16,340 nt of DNA from Syntrophaceae bacterium (GTDB lineage Bacteria; Desulfobacterota; Syntrophia; Syntrophales; UBA2185). Where the stretch lies: assembly GCA_003508565.1 (NCBI GenBank), contig DNUI01000126.1, forward strand, positions 1 to 16,340, given 5' to 3'. Shown here one piece after another: positions 14,680 through 16,340 of this stretch. Within the stretch, counting starts at the first letter, position 1, and every line of letters begins with the position of its first letter. Position numbers and translations under genes: made by a program. Below the pieces are notes generated by a model that was not told the origin of the DNA, searched no databases, and worked only from the letters and a program-made list of their open reading frames with translations.

Positions 14680-15750
14680 ATGAAAAAATTTCGTTTCCAC
14701 CCGTGTGGTAATTATCATGAAAGATATTCTCAGGAACTCACTATCTTCGAAACAGATTTCGGCAGATTCTGGCTGTGCATAGGAATATTATTTCTTTTTT
14801 TTGTTTTACCTTTCGTAAGTAGTCCCTATTTTCTGTATGTTCTCAACACAATAGGGATTATATCCATTGCCGCGATCGGGCTAAATATTCTCATAGGATT
14901 CACAGGGCAGATATCTTTAGGCCACGGGGCTTTTATCGGAGTTGGAGCTTATGCTGCCGCGATACTTGCCACATCACTTGGCGTACCTTTTCTTCTCAGT
15001 ATTCCGCTTGCTGGATTGATCTCAGCCCTCGTAGGGATGATTTTTGGCATACCCTCAGGGCGTCTCAAAGGACTGTATCTCACAATTGCGACACTTGCAG
15101 GACAAATTATCATCGAATATGTATTGATTCACTGGGAAAGTTTGACAAAAGGCACTATGGGTATCACAATCCCAAGACCAAATATTTTTGGATTCAAACT
15201 CGACAATGATCAAAGCTTCTTTTTTGTGATTTTTTCATGCCTTGTCTCTATGACTTGGATCGCTACAAATGTCATGCGGACAAAATTCGGGCGAGCCTTT
15301 ATCGCTATTCGCGATAACGATCGTGCTGCAGAGGGTATGGGTATCCCGATATTTGGATATAAGCTCCTGTCATTTGGCATCAGCTCGTTTTATGCCGGAG
15401 TTGCCGGTGCTCTTTGGGCATATTATATGATCAGCGTTACTTCAGAGCCATTTAATTTAGGACTTTCCGTTGAATATATTGCGATGGTAATAATCGGAGG
15501 GCTTGGAAGTATCACAGGATCCATTTATGGAGCCATTTTTATAACATTTTTAAATGAGATTCTTCGTATTCTGACGGATATACTGATGAACGTGGGAGTA
15601 TTTGCGAATGCAGGTTTGAATGTAGCTCCATTGAGAGAATTTTTCTTTGGAATGGCGATAATAATGTTCATCCTCTTTGAGCCGCGGGGACTCGCAGAAG
15701 TATGGCGTATTATTCGCTCCCATTTCAGGTTATGGCCATTCCCATATTAA
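14680..15750 (+). CDS. livM: LivM-like ABC transporter permease
   Basis: This 356-residue second permease has a short cytoplasmic N-terminus (MKKFRFHPCGNYHERYSQ), a style I associate with deltaproteobacterial LivM proteins of acyl-CoA-linked operons, and about nine hydrophobic helices. Conserved stretches are LNILIGFTGQISLGHGAF, SGRLKGLYLTIATLAGQIII, the ATPase-coupling loop FIAIRDNDRAAEGMGI, and MVIIGGLGSITGSIYGA. The ATG at 14680 is preferred because AAGGTGAGG lies directly before it; the frame extends upstream to a TTG at 14659 inside livH, which is unlikely. It begins seven bases after the livH stop. It looks full length and functional. Confidence 0.95.
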   Translation: MKKFRFHPCGNYHERYSQELTIFETDFGRFWLCIGILFLFFVLPFVSSPYFLYVLNTIGIISIAAIGLNILIGFTGQISLGHGAFIGVGAYAAAILATSLGVPFLLSIPLAGLISALVGMIFGIPSGRLKGLYLTIATLAGQIIIEYVLIHWESLTKGTMGITIPRPNIFGFKLDNDQSFFFVIFSCLVSMTWIATNVMRTKFGRAFIAIRDNDRAAEGMGIPIFGYKLLSFGISSFYAGVAGALWAYYMISVTSEPFNLGLSVEYIAMVIIGGLGSITGSIYGAIFITFLNEILRILTDILMNVGVFANAGLNVAPLREFFFGMAIIMFILFEPRGLAEVWRIIRSHFRLWPFPY

Positions 15751-15818
15751 AATTTAGGGGGACATCACAAGTCTTTACATAGCTCATTCCCATCGACTCT
15801 AATGACCGATCACACCCA

Positions 15819-15851
15819 CTCACCTCTTCATACGAGGAGAAGGGTGAGAGG
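15819..15851 (+). repeat. Hairpin between livM and livF, possibly REP-like
   Basis: CTCACCT (15819-15825) pairs with GGGTGAG (15842-15848), with TTC/GAA continuing the stem after a bulged C. The 108-bp gap is the widest in the operon. The sequence resembles the CCCTCACC...GGTGAGGG palindromes scattered in many bacterial genomes. The 3' arm abuts the livF ribosome-binding site (GAGAGG, 15846-15851), and CCTCT (15823-15827) could pair with AGAGG, so it may lower livF translation. There is no T tract, so it is not a terminator. Confidence 0.45.
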
Positions 15852-15858
15852 TATTTAT

Positions 15859-16340
15859 ATGACAAGTATTACTATTCTCGAGATCAATAATATATCCGTC
15901 GTCTATTCAGATGTGATTCAGGTACTCAAGGGAGTATCACTCACTGCAAAAAAGAAGAGTATAGTTTCGCTCTTGGGAAGCAACGGTGCAGGGAAAACAA
16001 CCACGCTAAGGGCAATATCGGGACTGCTAAAATCAGAAAACGGAAAGGTAACAGACGGAACAATAATGTATGAGGGAGAGACGATTCAAAATCAGGCTCC
16101 GGAAGTCATTACACGTAAAGGAATAATCCAGGTCCTGGAGGGTCGTCAACCTTTCAAATATTTGACCGTAGAAGAAAACCTCATTGTGGGAACCGCTATC
16201 AGGTGGGGAAAACCGTATAAAAAAGACCTAGAAATGGTGTATCATTATTTCCCGGCCATTCTAAAAAGAAGAAAAATGCTTGCGGGATACTGCAGCGGCG
16301 GAGAGCTGCAAATGATTGTAATGGGAAGGGCTTTGATGGC
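15859..16340 (+). CDS. livF: LivF-like ABC transporter ATP-binding protein (partial, 3' end cut)
   Basis: The first 160 residues of the second ATPase are visible before the window ends; the family is usually about 235-260 residues. It has Walker A GSNGAGKTTT (from residue 40, with Ser where Pro or Ala is usual), the Q-loop with Gln91 (GIIQVLEGRQPFKYLTVEENL region), and the signature CSGGELQM (145-152), where most LivF proteins have LSGGEQQM. Walker B and the switch His are outside the window. The ATG at 15859 is supported by GAGAGG eight bases upstream. An in-frame ATG at 15802 would add 19 residues but has no ribosome-binding site. It completes the livK-G-acyl-CoA synthetase-H-M-F operon. 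Confidence 0.93.
   Translation, partial: MTSITILEINNISVVYSDVIQVLKGVSLTAKKKSIVSLLGSNGAGKTTTLRAISGLLKSENGKVTDGTIMYEGETIQNQAPEVITRKGIIQVLEGRQPFKYLTVEENLIVGTAIRWGKPYKKDLEMVYHYFPAILKRRKMLAGYCSGGELQMIVMGRALM

Noticed and set aside
15802..15858. Upstream in-frame ATG for livF
   Set aside because: It would add 19 residues unlike the family N-terminus and has no Shine-Dalgarno, whereas the ATG at 15859 has GAGAGG.

Overview
The window looks like a chromosomal segment from an AT-rich Gram-negative bacterium, most plausibly a Desulfobacterota ('Deltaproteobacteria') member of the syntrophic or sulfate-reducing type. This is inferred from three things: a membrane histidine kinase paired with an NtrC-type sigma-54 regulator, a Liv-type ABC transporter operon with an acyl-CoA synthetase inside it, and an AspRS with the non-discriminating signature typical of bacteria that make Asn-tRNA by transamidation. 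No phage, transposon, CRISPR, tRNA or rRNA is visible.

Layout. Positions 1-6245 are read on the minus strand: comEC (DNA-uptake channel), then hisS and aspS four bases apart (histidyl- and aspartyl-tRNA synthetases), then a doubtful small ORF and an intrinsic terminator at 28-87. From about 6300 onward everything is read on the plus strand. A six-TM PAS histidine kinase and its sigma-54-dependent response regulator form a two-gene operon (6416-9513). A 270-bp non-coding stretch (9514-9783) follows, then a six-gene transport operon: livK-like lipoprotein, livG-like ATPase, an AMP-forming acyl-CoA synthetase, livH- and livM-like permeases, and a livF-like ATPase cut off by the window end.

The transport genes make one unit. 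A lipid-anchored binding protein would capture a substrate, LivH/LivM would form the channel, LivG/LivF would drive it, and the acyl-CoA synthetase would trap the imported carboxylate as its CoA ester. The substrate cannot be read from sequence; an aromatic, branched or longer-chain carboxylic acid is as likely as an amino acid.

The most interesting region is the leader of this operon. A good sigma-70-like promoter (9527-9555) lies upstream of two intrinsic-terminator hairpins (9692-9733 and 9735-9763), and the second ends only about ten bases before the livK Shine-Dalgarno, leaving no room for a promoter after it. Between promoter and terminators is a 27-codon ORF (9593-9676) containing the run RFFAFFGVF, reminiscent of the E. 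coli pheL leader peptide. It overlaps RNA segments that can pair as 1:2 and 2:3 helices. The arrangement reads as a classical ribosome-mediated attenuator keyed to phenylalanyl-tRNA, on an ABC-transporter/acyl-CoA-ligase operon. That is an unexpected target and the best candidate here for something undescribed.
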